DNA of 60,510 bases from JALONO01 sp038209965 (GCA_038209965.1 JBBQXF010000011.1:1-60510); one strand, 5' to 3'; shown: positions 7,236 through 16,930, numbered from the stretch's first letter. Numbers and translations are program-made. Notes: generated by a model from the letters alone, not told the origin.

Positions 7236-8060
7236 ATGCCACACCTTCCCTTTTCCCGCCGCCAATTCATCGGCACATCGCTGGCCGCTGCGAGTGGGCT
7301 GTTGTTGCCCAACACCAATCTATGGGCGGGCGAGCGGCCCCGCCTCCGTTTTGCCGTAGCCTCCGATGGCCATTTCGGGCAGGACAAAACGGACTACGAA
7401 ACCAATTTTGCCCAGTTGGCCGCTTGGCTCAATGCCGATAAAAAGCCGCGAAAACTAGATTTTGTGGTGCTCAACGGTGACTTGATCCACGACAAACCCG
7501 AATTCATGCCCAAGGCGAAGCAGTTTTTTGATCGGCTCAAAATGCCCTATTTCTGTACCCGGGGCAACCACGACCGGGTGAGCAATCAAGCCTGGGCCAA
7601 CCTGTGGGGCTACCCCACCAACCACAGCCTCAGCATCCAGAACGTCGCGGTGGTCTTGCTCGACACCTCCAACGAAGCGGGGGAATACCGCTGTCCCGAC
7701 TTGGGCCAGATGGAGCAGTTGCTGGCCAGCCAAACAGACCATGGCCCGGTTTTCGTTTTCGCCCACATTCCCCCGCACAAGTGGGCCCCCAACAGCCTTG
7801 AATGTACCGGATTTGATGAACTGGTGGCCAAGCACCCGGTGGGAGCGGTTTTCCACGGCCACGAACACGATCAGGACGGACTAAAGAATGTTGGTGCTGT
7901 CCCCCATCTTTTCGATGGCCATTTCGGGGGCAATTGGGGCACTCCCTACACTGGCTACCGGGTGGTGGAAGTGGCCAGAAACGGGGCCATTGCCACTTAC
8001 CAAGTCAACCCAACCGCCAAAGCGCGGATCAATGAGCACCAATTGACCGATTCACGGTAG
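7236..8060 (+). CDS. Tat-exported calcineurin-like metallophosphoesterase
   Basis: 274 residues. The N-terminus has a twin-arginine signal (SRRQFIG, residues 7-13, then a hydrophobic stretch), so it is folded before export to the periplasm. The phosphoesterase motifs follow in order: DGH (44-46), NGD (80-82), GNHD (110-113), AHIPPH (176-181) and HGHEH (207-211), which together bind two metal ions. Phosphoesterases of this Tat-linked type usually act on phospho-mono- or diesters outside the cytoplasm; the substrate cannot be told. About 210 bases separate it from the broken DUF5995 gene, and a terminator follows at 8145. Confidence 0.88.
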   Translation: MPHLPFSRRQFIGTSLAAASGLLLPNTNLWAGERPRLRFAVASDGHFGQDKTDYETNFAQLAAWLNADKKPRKLDFVVLNGDLIHDKPEFMPKAKQFFDRLKMPYFCTRGNHDRVSNQAWANLWGYPTNHSLSIQNVAVVLLDTSNEAGEYRCPDLGQMEQLLASQTDHGPVFVFAHIPPHKWAPNSLECTGFDELVAKHPVGAVFHGHEHDQDGLKNVGAVPHLFDGHFGGNWGTPYTGYRVVEVARNGAIATYQVNPTAKARINEHQLTDSR

Positions 8061-8144
8061 GCCCCCACCTAGGAATGGTTAGTAAATAAGTGAACAATTG
8101 ACAAAATAATTTATACTTATCTTGTCAAATAATTGGCTCGCCAG

Positions 8145-8177
8145 CCCCCAAGAATTCCAAAAATCCTTGGGGGTTTT
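8145..8177 (+). terminator. Rho-independent terminator after the phosphoesterase
   Basis: Arms CCCCCAAG (8145-8152) and CTTGGGGG (8166-8173) enclose a 13-base loop and are followed directly by TTTT. Lies 85 bases after the phosphoesterase stop codon. Confidence 0.8.
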
Positions 8178-8214
8178 ATTGGTACCCGCTTTTTTTGATC
8201 AAAACTGAGTCAAT

Positions 8215-8262
8215 GATCGGGTCAATGTCAGCCATTAGGTAGATCCTAATGCCCGATCTTTT
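8215..8262 (+). terminator. Two-stem hairpin followed by TTTT
   Basis: Outer stem GATCGGG/CCCGATC (8215-8221, 8252-8258) directly abuts an inner stem CATTAGG/CCTAATG (8233-8239, 8245-8251) with a TAGAT loop; an 11-base bulge lies on the left. TTTT follows at 8259-8262. It may be a second terminator or the end of a small RNA. Confidence 0.45.
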
Positions 8263-9004
8263 GCTTAGCTGCTGCCAAACCATCCATGTTTTACTTTTTT
8301 ATACTGTGATAGGGGGATTATTGATTTGAGATTGCTTTGCGGTCAGATGGGACTGTTATTGGCACTCTGCCGCGCTTGTCCGGCGAAGTACCAACAACTG
8401 ACCGCGCATGTCCCGGCCGAAAGCGACTTGGGCCACTGACAAGGTACTGCGCGCACCAATTTGCCGAGGGGATTGGTTTTTAAGATTTTTTTCTGCCCAG
8501 CTAAGCCGGGGCCTTGCCAGTGTCGGCCTTGGGCGGTGATACTCCGCACCGATGGGATGATCAATGCCCACCGTACTTGGGCATGGTGCGGGCAGATGGC
8601 CGTGCGGGAAGTTTGCCCGAAGGAAGGTGATAGCTCACCGCTTTCACCGAAAGTTTTGGGGATTTTAAAGAATCCAGCCCTGTTTTTTGAACACACAAAA
8701 ACGTTTAAGCAGGGATCAAATTCCCCTGTTTCTTGAAATTTTCACGTCCCAAACCTAAAACCAGATTTGATTGGTTGCAGCACTGCCGTTGAAGCAGGTG
8801 GACAAGTTGAAGGCGTTGAAGCTCGCTTGGGTTTTTGTTTGCCCAACGAATGCTGGCAAATAGGCTGCCCCAGCCCACCCGCGCAGGCGGCCAGCCCACG
8901 CCCGCCTTTTTCCGCTTCACCCTTGCCCGTCGCCGTTTCACCCCCGATCGCTTTTGGGGAGTAGGCCCACCTGCCCACCTTTGCCCCATCACCAACAAGA
9001 TTTT

Positions 9005-11406
9005 ATGAAAAAGCGCATTTTTTTACAAATTTTAAGCCTCCTTACTTTTTTCAACCTCCTGTCGCTGGGCAGCCTAGCCCAAAACGGCACCCAGACTATC
9101 CGGGGCCGGCTGGTGGATGCAGTGGCCAAATCGCCCGTTATCGGGGCCAATGTGGCGGTGGCCGTGCCCGCTGGCCAAACCCCCATCGGGGCGGCCACCG
9201 ATGGGAATGGTGATTTTAAAATCACTCAAGTGCCAGTGGGCCGCCACACGATCAAGATTACCTTTATCGGCTACGAACCGATCACCATCCCAATGTGGTG
9301 GTGACGGCGGGCAAGGAAGTGGTGCTAAACCCGGCCATGACCGAAAGTGTGAGCCGGTTGGACGAAGTAGTGGTGCAATACGACCGCGGCAAGGACAAGA
9401 CCAGCACCAATAATGAACTGATCAGTGTGTCGGCCCGGACATTTAATGTGGATGATACCAAGCGTTATGCGGGGGCGCTGGGCGATCCCTCGCGCATGGC
9501 GGCCAACTTTGCCGGCGTAGTATCGGGCAACGACTCGCGCAATGATATAGTGGTGCGCGGCAACTCGCCCGCCGGCATGCTCTGGCAGCTCGAAGGGCTC
9601 AACATCCCCAACCCGAACCACTTTGGTGCACTGGGCACCACGGGCGGCCCGGTGAGCATTTTGAACAACAACGTGCTGGACAAATCGGATTTCCTCACGA
9701 GCGCATTCCCGGCCCAGTACGGCAATGCCACGGCGGGGGCCTTTGACCTGCGGATCCGCAATGGCAACAACGAACGGCACGAGTTTCTGGGCCAAGTCGG
9801 TTTCAACGGCTTTGAGGCAGGTGCTGAGGGGCCCCTTGGCAAAAATAAAAAAGCATCTTACCTGATCAATTACCGCTATTCTACCCTGGCCCTATTGCAA
9901 AACGTGGGGGTCAATTTTGGCACGGGCAGTGCCACGCCCAACTACCAAGATCTCAACTTCAAGATCAACGCGCCAGTGGGCAGTAAGGGCCGGTTCTACT
10001 TGTTTGGTCTGGGCGGCACGAGCAATGTTGATTTTCTGGGCAACAAGGCCGACACGACCAAGGGCAATGCCTTTGCCAATGAAAACGAAAACACCATTGT
10101 CGATTTCCGTACCGGCGTACTCGGAGCGGGCTACGAGCACAACCTCACCCCCCGCACGTTCCTCAAGCTTACACTAGGGGCCAGCGGCACGCAACAGAAT
10201 TTCCGGGGCGATTCCATCAGCGTTATCACCCGGGAGGAGTTTCAGCGCGGGCAGGCCAAGTTCATCACCCGCAAGTATTCGCTGGTGGGGTCGCTCTCGC
10301 ACAAGTTCAATGCCAAGCACAGCCTGACCGGTGGCTTTTTGGTGGATTTGCTGGACTTTAATTTGTTCAACAAGGACATTTATGAAGGGGGCACCCGGGA
10401 AATCGTGCGGGTGAACATCACCGACCAAAACGTGCTCACCCAAGGCTATGCCCAATGGAAGTACCGGGCGGGCCAGCGGCTCACCCTCAATACGGGCGTG
10501 CACGTGCAGCACTACAGCCTCAGCAATCAAGCAGTAGTTGAGCCGCGCCTGGGCCTCAAATACCTGCTGGGCAGCAAACAGGCCCTGAGCCTGGGCTACG
10601 GGCTGCACAGCCAGGCCCAGAACATTTACACCTCCTACTTACAAACGCCCCTGTGCTCGGGCGGGGCGGCGTTTACCAACAAAGACTTGGGCTTTACCCG
10701 CAGCCACCACGTGGTGCTGGGCTACGAAAACAACCTGAGCGACAACCTGATGTTCAAGGCCGAGACTTATTACCAGTCGTTGTCTGATGTCCCGGTGGAA
10801 CGCCGCGCCACCTCGTTCTCGGCCCTCAACACCGGGGCGAGCTTTGCGCCCAACGAGGCCGACAGCTTGGCCAATACCGGGACGGGCAGCAATTATGGGC
10901 TTGAACTGACCCTGGAGCGGTATTTCAACAAAGGGTATTATTTCTTGGTGACCACTTCATTTTTCAACTCGCGCTACGTGGGCAGCGACGGCGTGGAGCG
11001 CAACACGGCCTTCAACACCAATTATGTGGTGAATGCGCTGGCCGGCAAAGAATGGAAGGTGGGCCGCGCCAAAACCAGTGTGCTGGTATTCAATTTCCGG
11101 GTATCGACCGTGGGGGGCCGCTATTTTACCCCGCTCAACCTAGCCGCTTCCCGGGCTGCTGGTCAAGCCCAATATGATGAACAACTGGCTTATTCGGAGC
11201 GCCAAACCCCCTATTTCCGCGTGGATCTGCGGGTGGCCTACCGCAAAGAGTACCAGCGGAGGACCTTGGAATTTGCCCTGGATCTCCAGAATGTGAGCAA
11301 CAACCAGAACATTTTCCAGCAAAGCTATAACCGCCGCACCAACCAACTGGCCAATGAGTATCAGCAGGGCTTTTTCCCAGTACCATTTGTGCGCTACACT
11401 TTCTAA
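9005..11406 (+). CDS. TonB-dependent outer-membrane receptor with N-terminal carboxypeptidase-regulatory domain, frameshifted
   Basis: Signal peptide (MKKRIFLQILSLLTFFNLL...SLAQ), then a CarboxypepD_reg-like beta-sandwich (GRLVDAVAKSPVIGANV...GYEPITI), a TonB-box-like SRLDEVVVQYD, a plug domain (VRGNSPAGMLWQLEGLNIPNP) and a beta-barrel ending in an aromatic (FVPFVRYTF-like tail). About 800 residues in all. The frame breaks near 9290, where CCAATGTGG should read CCAAATGTGG to join ITIPN to VVVTAGKE; one A is missing. Unlike the SusC at 49.8 kb it has no SusD partner, so it is a classical receptor for a small ligand such as a siderophore, metal complex or peptide; the ligand is unknown. Confidence 0.85.
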
Positions 11407-11439
11407 ATTGATTACGAACCAACCAGCTACCAAGCCCAA

Positions 11440-11466
11440 GGGCGGCTCCGATTCCCGGAGCCGCCC
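11440..11466. terminator. 11-bp stem-loop between convergent genes
   Basis: GGGCGGCTCCG and CGGAGCCGCCC pair perfectly around a 5-base loop, 34 bases after the receptor stop and 31 bases before the end of the leftward membrane-protein gene. No clear T-tract, so probably a bidirectional weak terminator. Confidence 0.6.
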
Positions 11467-11496
11467 CATTGGTCAGTTTCATCAGTGGATGTCGAA

Positions 11497-11799
11497 TTAT
11501 TTACGAATGAAAAAGACGAGCAGAAAGCCCGCCCAGCCAAGCACTAGGGCGGCATTGGCCGCGAGCACGCGTTTAAATTCACCAACTTGCTTGGCCAAAA
11601 CAAAGCCCAGGGAGATCAGCAGGGAGCCGACCAGCCCAGCCAAGCCGACCAATACCGTGATCACCAGCCAAGTGGGGAAGATCTGGTGCGGGTGTTCATG
11701 GGCAAACTGGCCAGCAAGGCCGCCGGCCATCAACCCGACAATAATGGCAATGGCCAAATTAGCCAATAAACATTTGAAGACGAACAAAAATTTTGTCAT
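11497..11799 (-). CDS. Small three-helix inner-membrane protein
   Basis: 100 residues with three hydrophobic helices: residues ~5-30 (FVFKCLLANLAIAIIVGLMAGG), ~42-66 (TWLVITVLVGLAGLVGSLLISLG) and ~78-97 (ALVLGWAGFLLVFF), with a His-rich HEHPHQ loop between the first two. I do not recognise the family. It is convergent with the TonB-dependent receptor and divergent from the LytS kinase. ATG 11799 (MTKFLF) is used; a TTG two codons earlier is less likely. Confidence 0.65.
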   Translation of the reverse strand: MTKFLFVFKCLLANLAIAIIVGLMAGGLAGQFAHEHPHQIFPTWLVITVLVGLAGLVGSLLISLGFVLAKQVGEFKRVLAANAALVLGWAGFLLVFFIRK

Positions 11800-11900
11800 A
11801 ATCAACAGAGGTGGTGAAGTAGATAATCTGCCGATCGGTTGAGGGGCAAATCAGCCGGAACTGCGGTCTAGTTAGCCCATTCCCAATATTGAGCCAATTA

Positions 11901-11932
11901 TTGGCCAAAAACTGACAGAACTATTACCTTTG
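11901..11932 (+). promoter_or_regulatory. Bacteroidota-type promoter for the LytS kinase
   Basis: TTG (11901-11903), 21 bases, then TACCTTTG (11925-11932) matches the TTG-N19-23-TAnnTTTG pattern used by the Bacteroidota primary sigma factor. It stands 18 bases before the kinase ATG. Confidence 0.55.
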
Positions 11933-11950
11933 GCAATTACAAACGGAAAC

Positions 11951-12963
11951 ATGGAAACGCAGCCCGCTCAACTCAATGATTTCAAAATTAGGCTTATTGG
12001 TATCCCGCTGCTGAGTGTGATCATTGCGTTCGCTTTACTCTCCCTCGGAACCGTTTTTCAAAAAAGCTGGTCATCTCTTTCATCAATACACTGCTCCTTT
12101 GGGAGGGTAATCGGCTCATTTTCATCCTTTCGCGACAAAAGTTTCGGTATTATTACCAAACCCGGCAGCGGTTAGTGTTTCAAACCATCGCCGCTTTACT
12201 TTATACCTTGTTTGTTTCGGTGGCCGTTGTTAACTATTTCTGTGGGGTAGTCTTTGGTCTTGGCAATCCGCCCCCGCTGTTGACCGGATTTTTCATTGCC
12301 TTGGTGCCCACCATTTGTGTCACGATGGCCTATGAGAGTGTTTATTTTTTTCAAGCCATGAAAGCGAACATCCAAAAGACCGAAGCGTTGGCCCGGGCCA
12401 ATGTACAGTCACAACTGGATGTGCTCAAAAACCAACTTGACCCCCACTTTCTGTTCAACAGCCTCAATACGTTGGCCGCCCTGATCGAGGAGGAGAATTT
12501 GCCTGCTCAAACGTATTTGGATCACTTGGCTGATGTGTACCGCTACGTACTGGTGAGCCGAGAAAAAAACACGGTGACAGTGGAAGAGGAAATGCGTTTT
12601 TTGGATGCCTATATCTACTTGAACAAGGTTCGTTTTCGGGACAATTTATTGGTTGAGAAGCAGCTATCGGCAAGTGCAAGCCACCGCCATGTGGCCTCGT
12701 TGAGCTTGCAGCTCTTGGTCGAGAATGCCATCAAGCACAATGTGGTCTCGCGCGAAAAACCACTCACGATCCGCATTATGGAAGAAGATGGCTATTTGTC
12801 GGTGGAGAACAACTTGCAAATGAAAACCACGATGGAACAATCCACCAAGGTGGGTTTGCAAAATATTGTCGACCGTTATGAGCTCCTCACCTCGCTAAAA
12901 GTGGAGATTTTACAGGGCAGCCAGTGGTTCAAAGTCAGGCTTCCACTGCTGGGTGAAGGATAA
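11951..12963 (+). CDS. LytS/YehU-type sensor histidine kinase, frameshifted
   Basis: With one base restored, about 337 residues: four membrane helices, then a short coiled linker and the His_kinase domain with the phospho-acceptor block NQLDPHFLFNSLNTLAAL, N-box LLVENAIKHN and a G-box-like GLQNIVDRY. Such kinases phosphorylate an adjacent LytTR regulator. The frame breaks near 12060 in a run of six A; seven A would link TVFQK to KLVISFINTLLLWEGN and on to RLVFQTIAALL. The kinase frame is intact from about 12175. Paired with the LytTR regulator at 13116. Confidence 0.85.
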
Positions 12964-13115
12964 CACGGGTTGGGAAATATTGTTTTTCGGTGCTCCCACT
13001 CCATACTTGACCAAACCGGAAATTTACAGTATCCCAGAAGTTGATCTTCAACGAGATTTTGCGGAGAGTTTTCAAACCCTTTTTTTAGTGCACAACATAG
13101 ACTGATCCATTTGCC

Positions 13116-13877
13116 ATGACCGCCGTCATCATTGAAGATGAGTACCCCGCCGTTGAGCGGCTGCTAAAACTGTTGGCCAAGGCTGATGCCCGCATCCAAG
13201 TGGTGGCCACGCTGGAAAGTGTGGCAGCTTCGCGCCGATGGTTTGCCAGTAACCCGCCGCCGGATCTCATCTTTTCCGATATTCAGCTCTCCGATGGGCT
13301 CAGTTTTGAAGTTTTTGAGTCGGTGTCCATCCAAAGTTTGGTCATTTTTACTACTTCCTACGACGAGTACGCGATCAAAGCTTTCAAGCTCAAAAGTGTG
13401 GATTACTTGCTCAAGCCAGTCAAGCTGATCGAGTTGCAGGCGGCCATCGCGAAATACTGGGAAATGAGCCAACGTACGGTGGCCAGCGATTTTGCCCTGC
13501 GGCTGGAATCCCTGCTCGACCTGCGGCCCGCCCAGGCCACTGGCCGACGGTTCAAGCACCGTTTTTTGGTCAAACAACAAGAGCAACTGGTGCCCGTGCC
13601 GGTGGGGGAAGTGGCCTATTTTTTCACTGGCAACGAAATGGTCTGCTTGGTGAGGCAAGATGGCAAGCAGTTCCTGATCGGGCACACCCTGGAAGAACTG
13701 GAGAAACTACTCGATCCGGCCCGGTTTTTCCGGATCAATCGGCAGTTTTTGGCCAATTTGGGCGCGATCAGCAAGATCCACACGCATTTCAACGGGAAAC
13801 TCATGATCGACCTGCGGCCCGCCCCAACCGAGGAGGTGCTGGTGAGCCGGGAAAAAGCCCAGGTGTTCAAAGAATAG
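13116..13877 (+). CDS. LytTR-family response regulator
   Basis: 253 residues. Receiver domain: acidic pair IIEDE (residues 5-9), phospho-acceptor Asp55 in FSDIQL, Thr80 and Lys100 in DYLLKP. Then a LytTR DNA-binding domain from about residue 145 (FLVKQQEQLVPVPVGEVAYF...FFRINRQFLANLGAI). It binds imperfect direct repeats in promoters in this family. Lies 150 bases after the LytS kinase on the same strand, forming a two-component pair whose targets are unknown; the neighbouring receptor or polysaccharide genes are candidates. Confidence 0.92.
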   Translation: MTAVIIEDEYPAVERLLKLLAKADARIQVVATLESVAASRRWFASNPPPDLIFSDIQLSDGLSFEVFESVSIQSLVIFTTSYDEYAIKAFKLKSVDYLLKPVKLIELQAAIAKYWEMSQRTVASDFALRLESLLDLRPAQATGRRFKHRFLVKQQEQLVPVPVGEVAYFFTGNEMVCLVRQDGKQFLIGHTLEELEKLLDPARFFRINRQFLANLGAISKIHTHFNGKLMIDLRPAPTEEVLVSREKAQVFKE

Positions 13878-13919
13878 CTGGAAAGTGGGGAGTGAGTAAA
13901 AACGCCGCGTTGCTCGCGA

Positions 13920-14642
13920 TCACTTAATCCCTTTGGCGATCAAATTGGCGGTGAAGATGCCCAACGGACTGCCGGATTCCACCATTTTCCAAAAGCGGGT
14001 TTCGACTACCTTAATTTTCCAGAGCACCGATCTGATTTTTCCCTTCCAAGTCCCAGGGAACGGATTATATGGATAGGCATCAACTCTTGAAAACCCAGTA
14101 TTCAAAAATAATTGACGGGCGGTTTGGGCAGTGTAAGGCATCTCGTGCGTGTAATCACCATAAAAAATGGAAGTGAAGAACAGGCCCTGCCCGTTGGGAA
14201 CCTGCATCAAGAAACACCCGCCGGGCTTCAGCGCAGCCGAAATCAGGCAGAGGGCATCGAATGCTTCCTGCCGAGTCAGGTGTTCCACCACGTCCCGAGC
14301 AATGATGCAGTCGTATTGTTTATCACTGCCCTTAAAAAAATCTTGCAAACTGATTTGATGTAGGCCCTCGATCCCTAATTTATTGCCCAATTCGATCTGC
14401 TCGGAGGATAAGTCAATGCCTTCGACATTGGCGTAGCCCCTTTTCTGCAAGTAATAAACAAAATTGCCGTCCCCGCAGCCAACATCCAATATAGCGGCGG
14501 TTTTGGCCGGTGGCAAGAGCTTGGCGTAATAAAAATCTTTGACCGGGAACATCTTTTCTAGTTTTTCCAGCGTCAATGTTCCGTGCAACAGGTCATTGTG
14601 GGTGGTGCGGTAGTTTTGGTAAAGTTTCTCTTTAAAATCCAT
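13920..14642 (-). CDS. Class I SAM-dependent methyltransferase
   Basis: 240 residues. The SAM site ILDVGCGDGNF (residues 51-61) and GIDLSSEQI acidic loop are clear, followed by CIIARDVVEHLTRQEAF and LKPGGCFLMQVPNGQG, the usual motifs II and III of methyltransferase type 11/12 proteins. N-terminal HNDLLHGTLTLEKL is shared by sugar/lipid-linked methyltransferases in polysaccharide loci. Last gene at the 3' end of the leftward exopolysaccharide locus but separated by 527 bases from the next one. Probably methylates a glycan; substrate unknown. Confidence 0.82.
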   Translation of the reverse strand: MDFKEKLYQNYRTTHNDLLHGTLTLEKLEKMFPVKDFYYAKLLPPAKTAAILDVGCGDGNFVYYLQKRGYANVEGIDLSSEQIELGNKLGIEGLHQISLQDFFKGSDKQYDCIIARDVVEHLTRQEAFDALCLISAALKPGGCFLMQVPNGQGLFFTSIFYGDYTHEMPYTAQTARQLFLNTGFSRVDAYPYNPFPGTWKGKIRSVLWKIKVVETRFWKMVESGSPLGIFTANLIAKGIK

Positions 14643-15169
14643 GAATTTAATTTTTTAAGGGTAACCCCCAACCTTTAATTGCAATAAATTATCGGCCAAT
14701 GGTTATGCCCAAACCAAATGAGGGTAGCAATGGTTCAAAAGTTAAAATACTGAAAATCAATTTAATAAGTCAAGTTAAATCTCTAGGCAACACTACTTTT
14801 AGGCGAAAGAGTGCACAAATATAGAAGGATTGGCCAACAACCATCAACGGCCCGGCTGAATACTGTCAATAGCACCAAACGCTGAAGTCGGCGCTTTTCG
14901 GCGGTAGGCTCGGTAGGCCAATTGCTCCAAATGAAGTAGCCGATGGCAACAATTTTCGGCTGCGGTTAGGCTCTCCCACCATTATCCACCTTGGCACTTT
15001 GACTGGGTGAGTAATGGCGGGAAAGCCAAGCAATATTAACTTTATAAGTCCCAAAAAATGAGTGGATTCGTGCCTTCTAAACCGCGTACGACATTGTCAA
15101 ATTTACGATCGTCATCATCTTGGTTTTCACTTTTTTGAGGCCCATTAGCCAATTTATCTACTTCCAGTT
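14643..15169. other. Intergenic (~527 bp), no gene seen
   Basis: Between the methyltransferase and the deacetylase, both leftward. Open frames here are short and low in coding character. No repeat or strong hairpin was noticed. It may carry a separate promoter for the methyltransferase. Confidence 0.4.
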
Positions 15170-16135
15170 CTAATAGCCCTGCCACCACTTCCACAGGGGC
15201 GAGTCACGGCGGAAGGTCGCTATTTGTGCTGGCAGGGTGCGATCGCCCCAGAAGGTAAACCGGAGCAGGGCCATTTCATTGCCTTGGGGCAGGGGCAGGT
15301 AATTTTTGCCCTTGAACACCCCGATGCCCAATCGCAGCCCCATTTCTTGGCAAACCCGAACAATTTCGGGCGAGTAGTTGCCGTTGGGGTAGGCGATGCT
15401 CTCGGGCGCACTCCCGGTGATGTCGGCCAAACTCTGCTGGCAAACGGCCACCTCGCGGCGCACGGCTGCCAGATCGTAGTTGGTCAAAATAGCGTGATCC
15501 TGGGTGTGGTTGCCGATCACCACCCACTCACTAGCGGCAAATCGCCGCAGCTCGGCCGGGGTCATAAACCGATCCAGATCGCCTAGGGGCCGGAAACAAG
15601 CCTGACCAAACAAAGATTGGAGGTGTTGCTCAATCTCGAACGAACGGAGGTGTTTGAGGCTTTCTTGCTCGGCCCGGATCTGGGGCAAAGAGTGGCCTTG
15701 GTGGGTGCGCTCACGGTAGAGCACATCCGACCACATGCACTTGTTATGCAGCACATGGTTGGCCGTAATGAAAAACACCGCTGGGACGCGGTGCGCTTCG
15801 AGCACCGGCAGGGCTCGCAGGTTGTTGAAATAACCGTCGTCAAAAGTCAACATAACATAACGGCGGCGGGGATCCAGCCCGGCCAGCACCTCAGCGGGCG
15901 TGGTGAAATGATAGCCCAGGGATTGGAAGGATTGTACCACAGCCCGAAAATCGGCCACGGTGGTGCGCTGCTGGGGGTCGATGCGGCCCAAGTCGATCTC
16001 GGCCCGGTCGGCAAATAGGCTGTGGAACATGACCGTGATCAATCCACCGCCCTCGCCCAGTGTAGACAATTTGGCTCGGCCCAGCCCCTGATCGAGGGCA
16101 AAGAAAGCCCGTTTCAAAATTTGGGGGAAGCGCAA
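15170..16135 (-). CDS. Polysaccharide deacetylase (NodB homology)
   Basis: About 321 residues. The NodB domain shows TFDDGY (catalytic Asp and metal Asp), the metal-binding GNHTQDH (His-x3-His) and AYPNGNY, in the order of the CE4 family, which removes N- or O-acetyl groups from sugars. The domain is preceded by ITVMFHSLF, a common opening. No ATG lies between the preceding gene and the domain; TTG 16135, 2 bases after the upstream glycosyltransferase stop, is the likely start and implies coupled translation. Its task here is likely trimming acetyl groups of the exopolysaccharide or its precursor. Confidence 0.82.
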   Translation of the reverse strand: MRFPQILKRAFFALDQGLGRAKLSTLGEGGGLITVMFHSLFADRAEIDLGRIDPQQRTTVADFRAVVQSFQSLGYHFTTPAEVLAGLDPRRRYVMLTFDDGYFNNLRALPVLEAHRVPAVFFITANHVLHNKCMWSDVLYRERTHQGHSLPQIRAEQESLKHLRSFEIEQHLQSLFGQACFRPLGDLDRFMTPAELRRFAASEWVVIGNHTQDHAILTNYDLAAVRREVAVCQQSLADITGSAPESIAYPNGNYSPEIVRVCQEMGLRLGIGVFKGKNYLPLPQGNEMALLRFTFWGDRTLPAQIATFRRDSPLWKWWQGY

Positions 16136-16137
16136 GG

Positions 16138-16905
16138 CTAGTGAACCGTTTTTTTGGGCCGGAGGAAATACTGCTTGATCTTTTTTAGCGGTTTGAGGTA
16201 GAGCGTATAAAACTTGGGCTGGCAGTTGTTGAGGACCCAAGCCTGGCGATCCTCTTGGTGGGCAAGGAAACGACCCTTCAAAGTGGCATTGCTAGCCCCA
16301 CCCTCCCGCATTTTGATCATCACCTCGGGCAAGTAGGTGGCCCGGATGTGATTCACGTACATGAAGCGGAGCATGAGCTCATAATCAGCCGCAGTGCGGA
16401 GCGAGGTGTTGAAGTTGCCCAAGCGCTCATACACTTCCCGCCGGACAAAAAAAGTGGGATGGGGCAGCATCCACCCAGTTTCGAAGGCTGCTTGGTGATA
16501 GCGCCCCGTTTTCCAATAGCGCACTACTTTGTCGATCCGATCAGCCTCTACATACACCAAATCTCCATACAGGGCCTCACAGTCAGTTTCAACGAACCGT
16601 TTGGCTACTTGGCTGATTATTTGGTTATTGGCATAAATATCATCGGCATTTAAAATGCCGATCACATCGCCCGAGGCCAAAGCAATGCCCTTGTTCATGG
16701 CATCGTAGATTCCGTTGTCCGGTTCGGAAACAAAAATACTGATTTGGTCAGAAAACGAATTAATGATGTCAATGGATCCATCGGTTGAGCAGCCATCAAT
16801 CACAATATACTCGACATTGGAATAATTTTGACCTAATATAGAACGAATGGCATCGGCGATATAAGCAGCACCATTATAAACAACGGTGACAATTGAGATT
16901 TTCAA
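16138..16905 (-). CDS. Family 2 glycosyltransferase (WcaA/WcaE-like)
   Basis: 255 residues. GT-A fold with KISIVTVVYNG at the start, IVIDGCSTDGS, SEPDNGIYDAMNKGIALASG and the DxD-like LNADD; then HPTFFVRREVYERLG and TAADYELMLR typical of WcaE-type enzymes that add a sugar to a lipid-linked chain. No ATG precedes the domain; a TTG at 16905 gives the usual N-terminus, and another TTG at 16941 would overlap the carbamoyltransferase stop. Second-last gene of the tight leftward block. Confidence 0.88.
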   Translation of the reverse strand: MKISIVTVVYNGAAYIADAIRSILGQNYSNVEYIVIDGCSTDGSIDIINSFSDQISIFVSEPDNGIYDAMNKGIALASGDVIGILNADDIYANNQIISQVAKRFVETDCEALYGDLVYVEADRIDKVVRYWKTGRYHQAAFETGWMLPHPTFFVRREVYERLGNFNTSLRTAADYELMLRFMYVNHIRATYLPEVMIKMREGGASNATLKGRFLAHQEDRQAWVLNNCQPKFYTLYLKPLKKIKQYFLRPKKTVH

Positions 16906-16930
16906 TAGAACAATACTTTTAATGACAAAA

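Larger units (their letters stand above)
8061..9004. other. Long intergenic region (~940 bp) without a convincing gene
   Basis: Holds two terminator-like hairpins (8145-8177 and 8215-8262). Open frames between 8340 and 8980 exist on both strands but have unnatural composition (Cys/Trp/Pro-rich) and no recognisable similarity, so none is called. The GC-rich tail (8780-8960) resembles decayed coding sequence. Confidence 0.5.

Noticed and set aside
8343..8978. Overlapping open frames on both strands
   Set aside because: Cys/Trp/Pro-rich, mutually overlapping, with no recognisable similarity.
14866..15054. 62-residue leftward open frame
   Set aside because: Isolated, no domain, weak coding character.
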